Assembly (NCBI RefSeq): GCF_938045205.1
Contig: NZ_CALIMY010000029.1
Coordinates: forward strand, 1-24,921
Direction of reading: 5' to 3'
From: an uncultured Campylobacter sp.
GTDB taxonomy: Bacteria > Campylobacterota > Campylobacteria > Campylobacterales > Campylobacteraceae
DNA length: 24,921 nt
The notes under the pieces were generated by a model. It saw only the letters and a program-made list of their open reading frames with translations. It was not told the DNA's origin and did no database searches. Of this stretch, positions 8,413-15,040 are shown one piece after another; positions within the stretch are counted from its first letter, which is position 1, and each line of letters begins with the position of its first letter. The position numbers and the translations under genes are program-made.

Positions 8413-9774
8413 CTAGCCTAAAAAAGCTTTTAAACCGAAAACCCCCGGAAAGATTGCGAGCGTTAATAGCACTAGAATTTGCAATAAAATAAAAGGCAGT
8501 ACGCCCTTGTAAATGTCCGTGGTGTGGATTTGCGGCGGCGTTACGCCCTTTAAGAAAAATATCGAAAATCCAAATGGCGGCGTCATAAACGACGTTTGTA
8601 AATTTACAGCGATTAAGATCGCAAACCACACGGGATTGATATGCAAAGACTCTACTATCGGCAAAAGTATCGGCAAAATGATATATGAAATTTCAACATA
8701 ATCTAGAAAAAATCCAAGCACTATGATAACTACCATCGTAAGCGCGATAAATCCCCATGCTTGACCAGGCAGATTCTCCATAAAATTTTTTACGACCTCA
8801 TCTCCGCCCGTGTAAGAAAAAATCATCGAAAATGCCGTGGCGCCCATCAAAATCATAAAAACCATGCCCGAAATTTTAGCGGTATTTTTTAGCGCGTCAT
8901 AGATCAGCCTAAACGAAAACGTGCGATATAAAACAGCTAGCGCTATCGCACCCAAGCAGCCTACCGACGAGCTCTCCGTAGGCGTAGCGATGCCCGCAAA
9001 AATAGATCCCAAGACGAGCAAAATCAGCACAAGCACCGGCACGACGTTTTTAAGCGCGATAAAAATTTGCTTTGATTTGCTAAGTCCCTCTAGCGGCGGA
9101 ACAGGCGGCGCATAATCTTTGCAAATATATGAAATAATCGCAATATAAATCACGTAAAAACCAACTAGCACGAGCCCCGGAATAACTGCTGCAGAGAAAA
9201 GATCACCCACCGAAACAGAAAGTATATCGCCTAAAATAATCAGCACGATCGAGGGCGGGATAATCTGCCCAAGCGTGCCCGCAGCAGCGATGGTGCCGGT
9301 AGCTAGAGGCTTATCGTAGCCGTATTTCATCATCACGGGCAGACTGATGACGCCCATAGCGATGACAGTCGCGCCCACGATGCCCGTCGTAGCCGCAAGT
9401 AATGCGCCCACCAAAACGGTGCTGATCGCCACGCCGCCTCGTACGCCGCCGAATAAAAATGCCATCGACTCTAATAAACGCTCCGCAAGGCGAGTCTTTT
9501 GCAAAATCATACCCATCAAAATAAAAAGCGGCACCGAAATTAGCAGCTGATTTTCCATAATCGAGTAAATTCTATTAGGCATCAGTGAGAAAAACTGCCT
9601 GCTCATATCCTCGAAAGCTTCAGTTAAAATTTCAAAGCCCTGCGCGTAATCCCATGCCTCACTAAGTCCGTAGATAAAGCCGAAAATCACCGCCACGGCG
9701 CCGAACGTAAACGCAACGGGAAATCCCAGTAACAGCATAAAAAGTGCTGCCGCAAACATCACTATGCCTATCAT
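8413..9774 (-). CDS. dctM: TRAP transporter large permease, DctM family
   Basis: Main membrane channel of a tripartite ATP-independent periplasmic transporter, which uses a sodium or proton gradient to import organic acids. The 453 residues are strongly hydrophobic with a dozen or so membrane segments. Typical DctM stretches are visible: FILMGMILQ, GIVGATVIAMGVISLPVM, GQIIPPSIVLIILGD, ATPTESSSVG, LPILLPIV and TPPFGFSIFFLKGV. I place the start at ATG 9774, which has AGGTGG before it. The open frame could extend 14 codons upstream, but that extension is Arg-rich and unlike the family. It lies 93 bases after dctQ and 41 before pycB. C4-dicarboxylate or another 2-oxo/hydroxy acid is a family-level guess for the substrate. 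No binding protein gene is beside it. Confidence 0.93.
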   Translation of the reverse strand: MIGIVMFAAALFMLLLGFPVAFTFGAVAVIFGFIYGLSEAWDYAQGFEILTEAFEDMSRQFFSLMPNRIYSIMENQLLISVPLFILMGMILQKTRLAERLLESMAFLFGGVRGGVAISTVLVGALLAATTGIVGATVIAMGVISLPVMMKYGYDKPLATGTIAAAGTLGQIIPPSIVLIILGDILSVSVGDLFSAAVIPGLVLVGFYVIYIAIISYICKDYAPPVPPLEGLSKSKQIFIALKNVVPVLVLILLVLGSIFAGIATPTESSSVGCLGAIALAVLYRTFSFRLIYDALKNTAKISGMVFMILMGATAFSMIFSYTGGDEVVKNFMENLPGQAWGFIALTMVVIIVLGFFLDYVEISYIILPILLPIVESLHINPVWFAILIAVNLQTSFMTPPFGFSIFFLKGVTPPQIHTTDIYKGVLPFILLQILVLLTLAIFPGVFGLKAFLG

Positions 9775-9867
9775 AGTTCGCCACCTTTTATCTCGCCGTG
9801 GCAAAATTCCGCCCAAGCGCGAAAAGCGTAAAATTTATAGAATTTTAAATTTAAGCTCATTTTGCCC

Positions 9868-10437
9868 TCACACACTCTGTGCGCCCGAAGAATTCCCACT
9901 AAGAAATTCCGAGCCTTTGTTTTCCCTAACATCAAGCAGAGCGTTAATATTTTTAATCAAAAATCCAAATGCGTAGATAAATAAAAACGCGTAGCTAAGC
10001 GTGATTGCGGACTTGATGATCCAAAGATGCTGCATACCGCCGGGGTTGGCGCTGGCCTCATGGCTCGTATAAGCCTCGCTTACATAATCGATCGAAAAAA
10101 ACGCCACGAGCGCTACGAAAGGCAAAATGAAAAATATTGTGCCTAAGATATTTATGAGTGCTTTTGCAGTGGGGCTAAATCTTTCGTAAAAAATATCCAC
10201 GCGAACGTGGGCGTTTTCTTTGAGCGCGTAAGTCACACCGAATAAAAACATCGCTGAATATAGCCACCACGTAAGTTCTTGCATAGCGACGGAATTTGCG
10301 GCGGGGAAAAGATAACGCGCCACAACATTGTAAAAAACGACTATAACTAAAAGCGCCAAAAATACGATACTCAATACGCCTAAGATATTTGCGAACGCAT
10401 CAAAAGCTCTTTCTAATCTGCGTAAAAAACCCTTCAA
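9868..10437 (-). CDS. dctQ: TRAP transporter small permease, DctQ family
   Basis: The small membrane partner of DctM, 189 residues with four membrane segments at about 17-40, 53-70, 90-118 and 140-162. The DctQ-like features are NVVARYLF (residues 36-43), the QELTWWLYSAMFLFGVTYALKENAHVRVD region at about 53-81 and RDIFYERF-type loop residues near 82-88. The start is TTG 10437 with AAGGGT seven bases upstream; no ATG lies nearby. An extended -10 (TGCTAAAAT) lies further upstream on the same strand, in the divergent gap with the DsbB-like gene. The expected substrate-binding DctP is absent on both sides. Confidence 0.88.
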   Translation of the reverse strand: MKGFLRRLERAFDAFANILGVLSIVFLALLVIVVFYNVVARYLFPAANSVAMQELTWWLYSAMFLFGVTYALKENAHVRVDIFYERFSPTAKALINILGTIFFILPFVALVAFFSIDYVSEAYTSHEASANPGGMQHLWIIKSAITLSYAFLFIYAFGFLIKNINALLDVRENKGSEFLSGNSSGAQSV

Positions 10438-10533
10438 AATTTTACCCTTTGCTTGAAATTTTTGCTATAAAAGCTGGGATTTTAGCAAAAATATCTGCAA
10501 TTTATTATAAAATTATGCACGGAAAGGATTTTT

Positions 10534-11145
10534 ATGATTTTAAAATTTCAAAACAGATACTCTAAAAAATTTCTCGCCTTTTGCGCTATTTGGGCGCTTT
10601 TTTGGCTAGCATTTTCATATTTTTTCTTGCAAAAATTTCTTTTTATCTATCCGGAAAGCTTTAGTATTCACGTGAGATTCGCACTTTGCGCCATAGCGCT
10701 AGGAGCGGCGATTTTAGCGGTTTGCGGCAAGGACGTTTACGGCGCAATCTGTGGATATGCGGTGTGGTTTTACGGCGCGGCGCTAGGATTCGCCTCGTCG
10801 TTAAATTTAGCCAAAATCCACGTCGTACTGCGCGAAGACGGCGAAATGGGAGGGATAAGCGGCTGCGGCGGAGCGGTGAAATTTTTAAATTTCGATCTAA
10901 GCATAGTGCCAATTTTTAAGCCATTTAACAGCTGCGCATTCGATGTACCAGCGGTGCCGACCAATACAACGCTAGAGGGGCTGCAAGCCAAGCTAACGGT
11001 GCTTTATAGCGGAGGTTGGTATCTGTTTCCGGCAAGTAAAAGCGTGGATCTGGCGCAATTTTGGAGCTTTATCTTTATATTTTTCGCAATTATTTGGATG
11101 GTTGGAATTTTTCTTGGATTTTTGAATAAGAAGGCGCAGAGGTAG
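10534..11145 (+). CDS. DsbB-like membrane protein lacking the CXXC motif
   Basis: A 203-residue inner-membrane protein with four membrane segments (about 14-34, 46-64, 70-90 and 174-197), the layout of the quinone reductase DsbB. By eye it lines up with E. coli DsbB without a gap in the first half. Pro40 and Arg48 (the quinone-contacting Arg in E. coli) fall at the same numbers, but the catalytic C41 and C44 are replaced by Glu41 and Ser44 (PESFSIHVR). The second periplasmic loop keeps two cysteines, Cys111 (SGCGG) and Cys134 (NSCAF), in the positions of C104 and C130. Extra cysteines C64 and C73 lie near membrane segments 2 and 3. It probably cannot reoxidise DsbA in the usual way. The start is ATG 10534 with AAAGGA. 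It stands alone between divergent dctQ and convergent pilin genes. Confidence 0.7.
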   Translation: MILKFQNRYSKKFLAFCAIWALFWLAFSYFFLQKFLFIYPESFSIHVRFALCAIALGAAILAVCGKDVYGAICGYAVWFYGAALGFASSLNLAKIHVVLREDGEMGGISGCGGAVKFLNFDLSIVPIFKPFNSCAFDVPAVPTNTTLEGLQAKLTVLYSGGWYLFPASKSVDLAQFWSFIFIFFAIIWMVGIFLGFLNKKAQR

Positions 11146-11155
11146 CCTCTGCGCC
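11133..11155. terminator. Bidirectional terminator-like hairpin with the stop codon as its loop
   Basis: Perfect ten-base stem GGCGCAGAGG / CCTCTGCGCC. The three-base loop TAG is the stop codon of the DsbB-like gene. It fills the 17-base gap between two convergent genes and could end transcription of both. No long T tract follows on either strand. Confidence 0.65.
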
Positions 11156-11162
11156 AAAGAAG

Positions 11163-11558
11163 TTACTGTGTAATAATTAGCAAAGCATCAGACGAATATA
11201 CAGTATTTATATTCTTTAGCCCCGGCATCTCCCATACGTGAGCACATAGGCCATCTGTACTCTTTTTAAGAGTAACCTTATTTTTGCTATCGACAGTGTA
11301 TGTAGCACAAACCTTATTCTTTGCGGTAATAGGATTTTTAACATTCGTCATGTTATTAAAACCTGTCGTGCTATTATCATACTCGCCTTGCGAAGTATAA
11401 TAAGCCATTAGATCAGTCAGTGATGTAGATACGTTCTGCGCTGCTCTAACGACTTCCGCATCATCACGCGTAGCTGCTAGTTTTGGAATGGCAATTGCCG
11501 CCAAAACACCTAAAATCACGATCACGAAAATTAATTCGATCATAGTAAAGCCCTTCAT
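11163..11558 (-). CDS. Type II secretion/type IV pilin-like pseudopilin
   Basis: A 131-residue prepilin. The class III signal is MKG^FTMIELIFVI, cut after Gly3 and N-methylated on Phe4, with the essential Glu8 (+5). The hydrophobic assembly helix runs to about residue 29. The globular part has two cysteines (C84, C105), likely a C-terminal disulfide loop. Family members build short pseudopili for type II secretion or for DNA uptake. No assembly ATPase, prepilin peptidase or secretin lies nearby, so it must rely on machinery coded elsewhere. The start is ATG 11558 with AAAGGA, and it has its own -10 TATAAT at 11599-11594. The gene shares a bidirectional hairpin with the convergent DsbB-like gene. 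Confidence 0.9.
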   Translation of the reverse strand: MKGFTMIELIFVIVILGVLAAIAIPKLAATRDDAEVVRAAQNVSTSLTDLMAYYTSQGEYDNSTTGFNNMTNVKNPITAKNKVCATYTVDSKNKVTLKKSTDGLCAHVWEMPGLKNINTVYSSDALLIITQ

Positions 11559-11593
11559 GTTTTTATCCTTTGATAAAAAATTTTTGGACTTAT

Positions 11594-11599
11594 ATTATA
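11594..11599 (-). promoter_or_regulatory. Predicted -10 box for the pseudopilin gene
   Basis: TATAAT on the minus strand 35 bases before the ATG. It lies in the 63-base gap after the CysQ-like gene and suggests separate transcription of the pilin. Confidence 0.6.
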
Positions 11600-11621
11600 G
11601 AGCGTTTACTATAAATTTAGC

Positions 11622-12395
11622 TTAAAAATTCTTCGCAAACTCCAACATTTCAGGTAAAAATTTCATAGCATTCGCGCCGACCGCCAAATAGTGGTTATTT
11701 ATCAGGCTTTTTCCGTTATAAAGCGGCGCCTTCATCGTCTTTAGATCCACTACCGCTCCGCCGTTTTGATGTAGCAAAAAATCCCCGGCGGCGATGTCCC
11801 AAAGCGAGCAGTCGCTAAATCTCGCGTACGCGCTGGCACCCCCCTCGGCTAAGATGCAAAATTTTATCGCAGAGCCTTTGCGCACGAGCTGCATTCCAAA
11901 TTTTTGCGCGAATTGCGGGTATTTTTCGGATTTGCTATGTCGGCCGTGCATGAAAATTTGCGGCGCGCTAGTGGGACGAGCGAGCAGTACGCCGTTTTTA
12001 TAAACTCCGCCGCCATTTGAGCTATATATGTCGCCGCTTACGGGCACGCCGATTACCGCTAAAATCGGACGCCCATGCTCGATCAACGCGATGCAGACGC
12101 AAAACTCGCCGTTGCGCGCGATAAACTCCTTCGTGCCGTCCAGCGGATCTATGAGCCAAAATCTCTCCTCGCTAATACGCTGTTTGCTATCTAGTACGCA
12201 CTCTTCCGAGCAGATCGCGATGCCGCTGGGCTCTAGAGTGCGCGTTATCGCATCATTTGCCGCAAGATCGGCATTCGTAAGTGGCGATTTGTCCGCTTTA
12301 ACGAAAACATCGAATTTGTCGTAATTTTGCATTATCGCGGCATTTGCCTTTTTTGCGGCATCTATTGCAAGCGCCAAAAGCTCATCCAAGCCCAC
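11622..12395 (-). CDS. cysQ: 3'(2'),5'-bisphosphate nucleotidase, CysQ-like (inositol monophosphatase family)
   Basis: A 257-residue metal-dependent phosphatase. CysQ enzymes remove the 3'-phosphate of PAP left over from sulfate activation and sulfotransfer. The superfamily signature is clear: EE in SEEC (64-65), DPLDGTKEF at 83-91, and the second motif SLWDIAAGDFLL near the C-terminus with its metal-binding Asp. KEF after DGT is the CysQ form, in contrast to TNF in true inositol monophosphatases. The start is GTG 12395 with AAGGAG five bases upstream. The gene diverges from the SapC-family gene and is followed by the independently transcribed pilin. No sulfur-assimilation gene lies beside it. 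Confidence 0.88.
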   Translation of the reverse strand: MGLDELLALAIDAAKKANAAIMQNYDKFDVFVKADKSPLTNADLAANDAITRTLEPSGIAICSEECVLDSKQRISEERFWLIDPLDGTKEFIARNGEFCVCIALIEHGRPILAVIGVPVSGDIYSSNGGGVYKNGVLLARPTSAPQIFMHGRHSKSEKYPQFAQKFGMQLVRKGSAIKFCILAEGGASAYARFSDCSLWDIAAGDFLLHQNGGAVVDLKTMKAPLYNGKSLINNHYLAVGANAMKFLPEMLEFAKNF

Positions 12396-12515
12396 TTTTG
12401 CTCCTTAAATTTAACGGTGATTCTATCAAATTTAAAATTCTAAACGTCTAAATTTACGCAAATAAAAAAACAGGTAAAATTTCAAAACCCTTTAGAATTT
12501 TAATATTCTTTTTTA

Positions 12516-12521
12516 TATAAT
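12516..12521 (+). promoter_or_regulatory. Predicted -10 box for the SapC-family gene
   Basis: TATAAT 26 bases before the ATG, in an AT-rich stretch of the divergent gap 12396-12546. A TGCTAAAAT further on is too close to the ribosome binding site to serve. Confidence 0.5.
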
Positions 12522-12546
12522 TGCTAAAATTTTTTAAAGGATCAAC

Positions 12547-13233
12547 ATGACCCCAGTCGTATTAGATAGCGTTAAACACGCGGATTTGCAGTATCACGCG
12601 GATGCATTCCCTACCGCACCTTTCGTGCCGGTGATCGCGCCGGAGATCCCGTTTTGCGCAGACAACCTCGTTATAGTATTTACTATCGAAAAAGAGCCCA
12701 AAATGGTGGCGCTGCTAGGGCGCACCAAAAACGTTCTAATCGATAAGGATTATAAAGGAACGGTGCCTTCTTCGGTGCAGAATTATCCATTTTTCTTAGC
12801 CCAGATCGGCGAGCAGACTGCGATCTGCTTCGATGAGGACGCGCAGCAGATCAAAGGCGGGGGCGAGGCGCTTTTTAAAGACGGCAAGCCGACGCCGTTT
12901 TTACAAAATTTAAAAGAGGTGATGAAAAACTACGCCGATTTAGATATGCGCACGCGCGTTGCGGCGGCGGAATTTCAAAAGGCGGGGATTTTAGAGGCCA
13001 AGGAGCTCGGCATCAACTCTAGCGGCAAGGAATCGTCCCTGTTAAACGGCTTTTCGGTCGTAAATCGCGAAAAGCTTTTGAAGTTAAGCGATAAAAAGCT
13101 TGCGGATTTTGCGCGCCGCGGATATCTGGAGCTAGTGTATTTCCACTTAAAAAGCCTTGCAAATTTTCAGCGCCTGGGCGATAAGATCATGCAGCTTGAC
13201 CCACCGACCGCGCAGAAAGAAGCGAAAAAATAG
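12547..13233 (+). CDS. SapC family protein
   Basis: A 228-residue protein matching the SapC family, named after a gene in the surface-layer locus of C. fetus. The characteristic opening is seen: HADLQYHADAFPTAPFVPV at residues about 11-29, followed by EIPFCADNLVIVF, a short beta-rich core with PFFLAQIGEQ, and a helical end rich in Lys and Glu. It has no signal peptide or membrane segment. The biochemical role of the family is unknown. No S-layer protein gene or type I exporter is nearby, so the name should not be read as proof of an S-layer. The ATG at 12547 has AAAGGA. The stop codon lies inside a hairpin (13221-13244). Confidence 0.88.
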   Translation: MTPVVLDSVKHADLQYHADAFPTAPFVPVIAPEIPFCADNLVIVFTIEKEPKMVALLGRTKNVLIDKDYKGTVPSSVQNYPFFLAQIGEQTAICFDEDAQQIKGGGEALFKDGKPTPFLQNLKEVMKNYADLDMRTRVAAAEFQKAGILEAKELGINSSGKESSLLNGFSVVNREKLLKLSDKKLADFARRGYLELVYFHLKSLANFQRLGDKIMQLDPPTAQKEAKK

Positions 13234-13244
13234 ACGTTTTCGCT
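13221..13244 (+). terminator. Hairpin enclosing the stop codon of the SapC-family gene
   Basis: Perfect eight-base arms AGCGAAAA and TTTTCGCT around the loop AATAGACG, which contains the TAG stop (13231-13233). The 3' arm begins with TTTT, but no T run follows the stem. Confidence 0.45.
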
Positions 13245-13841
13245 ACTTGAATAGCTAGAAATTTTTAGAATTTTATGATTTAACGTCGCAGAATTTAATT
13301 CCTAAAAGCGCCATTGCGCGAAATTGTAGCAAGTATTTTACGGCGCAAGTTGTTTTTATAAATACCCATTAAGCTTATATAGTAGCATAAGTCTTAGAGT
13401 CTAAATGACTTTATTCATAGCTAAGACTAAACATACTGAGAGCCTGACCGCATAATTCTGCCATAAAATTTTATGGCAGAATTTATCACCTTGCCCACGC
13501 AGGATTTTATACATAAAATTTCAAGCCCAAATTTTTGCATAAAATTCTATTAAATTCTTAATTTCTTTCAAGTAGATAAATTTATAAAATTTAAAATATG
13601 CATCACAAAAAATATTTTATGCATCAAAAAAATGAAATTTTGCAAGTTTACCTAAAAATTCTATGAATAGTAGAATTTAAATAAACCCCCATAAAAATTA
13701 CATGCCTCAAAACATAGGCAAGCAAAATCAAGACCGAATTTTAAAAGCAAATTAAGCCCGCAATGTATTTTTTCACTCCGTAATTACAATGAACCGAATT
13801 TTGCGCGGAAGTCAAGCGCACGTTAAATTCTGCACGAAATT
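13234..13841. other. AT-rich spacer with palindromes, no recognisable gene
   Basis: About 600 bases, clearly more AT-rich than the flanking genes and without a convincing reading frame. It carries a 30-base perfect palindrome (13454-13483) and a hairpin with arms AAATTCTA / TAGAATTT at 13656-13678. It also has a near-repeat of ATGCATCA followed by an A run at about 13597 and 13619, and GTCTTAG / CTAAGAC arms within about 13380-13430. Many words fit RAATTY. It may be decayed coding sequence or a regulatory and structural spacer; the sequence does not decide. Confidence 0.6.
13454..13483. repeat. Perfect 30-base palindrome
   Basis: Each half is 15 bases with no spacer; the left half begins AATTCTGCCAT and the centre is AAAATTTT. 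It lies about 220 bases after the SapC-family gene and 360 before the end of the convergent binding-protein gene. It could act as a bidirectional terminator, a dimeric protein site or a cruciform. Confidence 0.8.
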
Positions 13842-14630
13842 TTATTCAACCAAGAATTCCTTCTTATCGATCGTGCCATGATAAAAAATCCCGAGCGTAT
13901 CATCAAAGGTCTTATCCAAAAATCCATCTTTTTTTAATCCCGCTAAAGATGTATTGATTAGCTCTAGCAGCGCATTATTGCCCTTCTGCACGGCGATTGC
14001 GTTGTAAGTTTGCTTACCTAGACCATCCAAAGCAACCTGCGTTTTATTATCAATGATCGCGTATGCGTGCAGGATTAGATTATCATCGACATGCACGGCG
14101 TTTTTCGCCCTTTTAAAAGCGCGGTAGCATTTAGCCGAGCTGGCGCAAAAGTTTAAATTCTTTCTAAAGCCCGCTTTTCGTAAGAAATTGTGAATAGGAG
14201 AGTGTTTGATGACGAAAATCCTCTTTTTGCGGAGTTGATCGAAGCTCGTAACATTCTCGTCTTTTTTGGCTAGCACACCTACCTGCACCTTAAAATAAGG
14301 CTCCGAAAAATCTACTTTTTTCGCTCGCGCGGGCGTCGGAGTAAAGGTCGCAATCACCATATCCGCTTCATTACGCTGTAAAGCGCTAATGCGCCTTGAA
14401 GCCGTGATCGGGATAAATTTTACCTTGCCAGGATTATCGCCGAAAATCTCCTTACCGAGCTTCTCGCCAAGAGCAATCTCAAATCCCCTATATTTGCCGT
14501 CTACGAGCGCACTAAACGGCGGCTGATCGTTATATACACCTATGCGAACGAGCCTATCTTTTTTGATCTGATCCAAAGAATTTGCAGATAGAAAACCAAG
14601 TAGCAGAGCTGCCAAAACAAATACTTTCAT
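13842..14630 (-). CDS. Periplasmic amino-acid-binding protein (SBP_bac_3 family, CjaA-like)
   Basis: A 262-residue solute-binding protein of a polar amino-acid ABC importer. Residues 1-17 are a signal peptide without a lipobox Cys, so the mature protein should be soluble in the periplasm. Family motifs in order are RLVRIGVYNDQPPFS (27-40), GKYRGFEIALGEKLGKE (45-61), ISALQRNEADMVIATFTPTPAR (81-102), VDFSEPYF (106-113) and HVDDNLIL in the second lobe. It resembles the C. jejuni CjaA/cysteine-binding group. DENVT (124-128) is a perfect bacterial N-glycosylation sequon and sits where CjaA has DSNIT. The ATG at 14630 has AGGGGAG, and a -10 TATAAT lies upstream. No permease or ATPase gene adjoins. 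The ligand is not determined. Confidence 0.88.
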   Translation of the reverse strand: MKVFVLAALLLGFLSANSLDQIKKDRLVRIGVYNDQPPFSALVDGKYRGFEIALGEKLGKEIFGDNPGKVKFIPITASRRISALQRNEADMVIATFTPTPARAKKVDFSEPYFKVQVGVLAKKDENVTSFDQLRKKRIFVIKHSPIHNFLRKAGFRKNLNFCASSAKCYRAFKRAKNAVHVDDNLILHAYAIIDNKTQVALDGLGKQTYNAIAVQKGNNALLELINTSLAGLKKDGFLDKTFDDTLGIFYHGTIDKKEFLVE

Positions 14631-14660
14631 TTGCTCCCCTTTTAGTTGAAATAAGGCGCA

Positions 14661-14666
14661 ATTATA
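14661..14666 (-). promoter_or_regulatory. Predicted -10 box for the amino-acid-binding protein gene
   Basis: TATAAT on the minus strand 30 bases before the ATG at 14630, followed by TGCGCC and then the ribosome binding site AGGGGAG. Confidence 0.6.
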
Positions 14667-14937
14667 ATAAAAAGAAATTATAGCCAGCTAAAATTCTGCG
14701 ATTTATGGCGCATTTTCATCTAAATTTATGAAAAGATGAAATTCGCGGAGAAATTCTATGTCCAATTTACAAACGAAATCTCATAAAAAACTTACACGAG
14801 CGAAATAAAAAGCTCTTTTAATTAAATTTTATAGACAAAATTTACGGATGAATTTCACGCTAGAAAACCTTAGCAAAATTTACGATATTCTTAAAAGCAA
14901 ACGGCGAAATTCTACGCAGATTTAGCGTCTAATTGCG

Positions 14938-14959
14938 AATTTCGCTAAGGGGCGAAATT
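14938..14959 (-). terminator. Hairpin after nifU
   Basis: Eight-base arms AATTTCGC and GCGAAATT with a six-base loop, about 80 bases past the nifU stop. It is a candidate terminator for the nifS-nifU unit, with no strong T run. Confidence 0.3.
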
Positions 14960-15040
14960 TAGCTCCGCTGTTGCGCAAAAGCTCAAGCTCTTAAAACTTC
15001 GTAAAGACCAAGCCAAGATGAAACGTAGCGACCGATAAGC

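Larger units (their letters stand above)
14631..15040. other. Spacer between the binding-protein gene and the nifS-nifU unit
   Basis: About 410 bases without a recognisable gene. Next to the binding-protein gene it holds a -10 box (14661-14666). Further right it holds a hairpin with arms AATTTCGC / GCGAAATT at 14938-14959, which may end the nifS-nifU transcript. Several RAATTY words repeat, such as GAAATTCTA. Confidence 0.55.

Noticed and set aside
9775..9816. Upstream extension of DctM by 14 codons
   Set aside because: It is Arg-rich and unlike the hydrophobic DctM N-terminus, and ATG 9774 has AGGTGG at the right distance.
12547..13233. Evidence for an S-layer locus
   Set aside because: Only a SapC-family member is present. 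There is no S-layer protein, no sapDEF-type exporter and no conserved inversion sequences nearby.
13380..13430. GTCTTAG / CTAAGAC arms as a possible tRNA or small RNA
   Set aside because: The stem is only seven bases with a loop of over 20. No cloverleaf, T-loop sequence or promoter-terminator pair fits.
13473..13553. Small frame coding MAEFITLPTQDFIHKI and ten more residues in the AT-rich spacer
   Set aside because: Its ATG lies inside the 30-base palindrome and has no ribosome binding site. It may be a remnant, but it cannot be supported as a gene.
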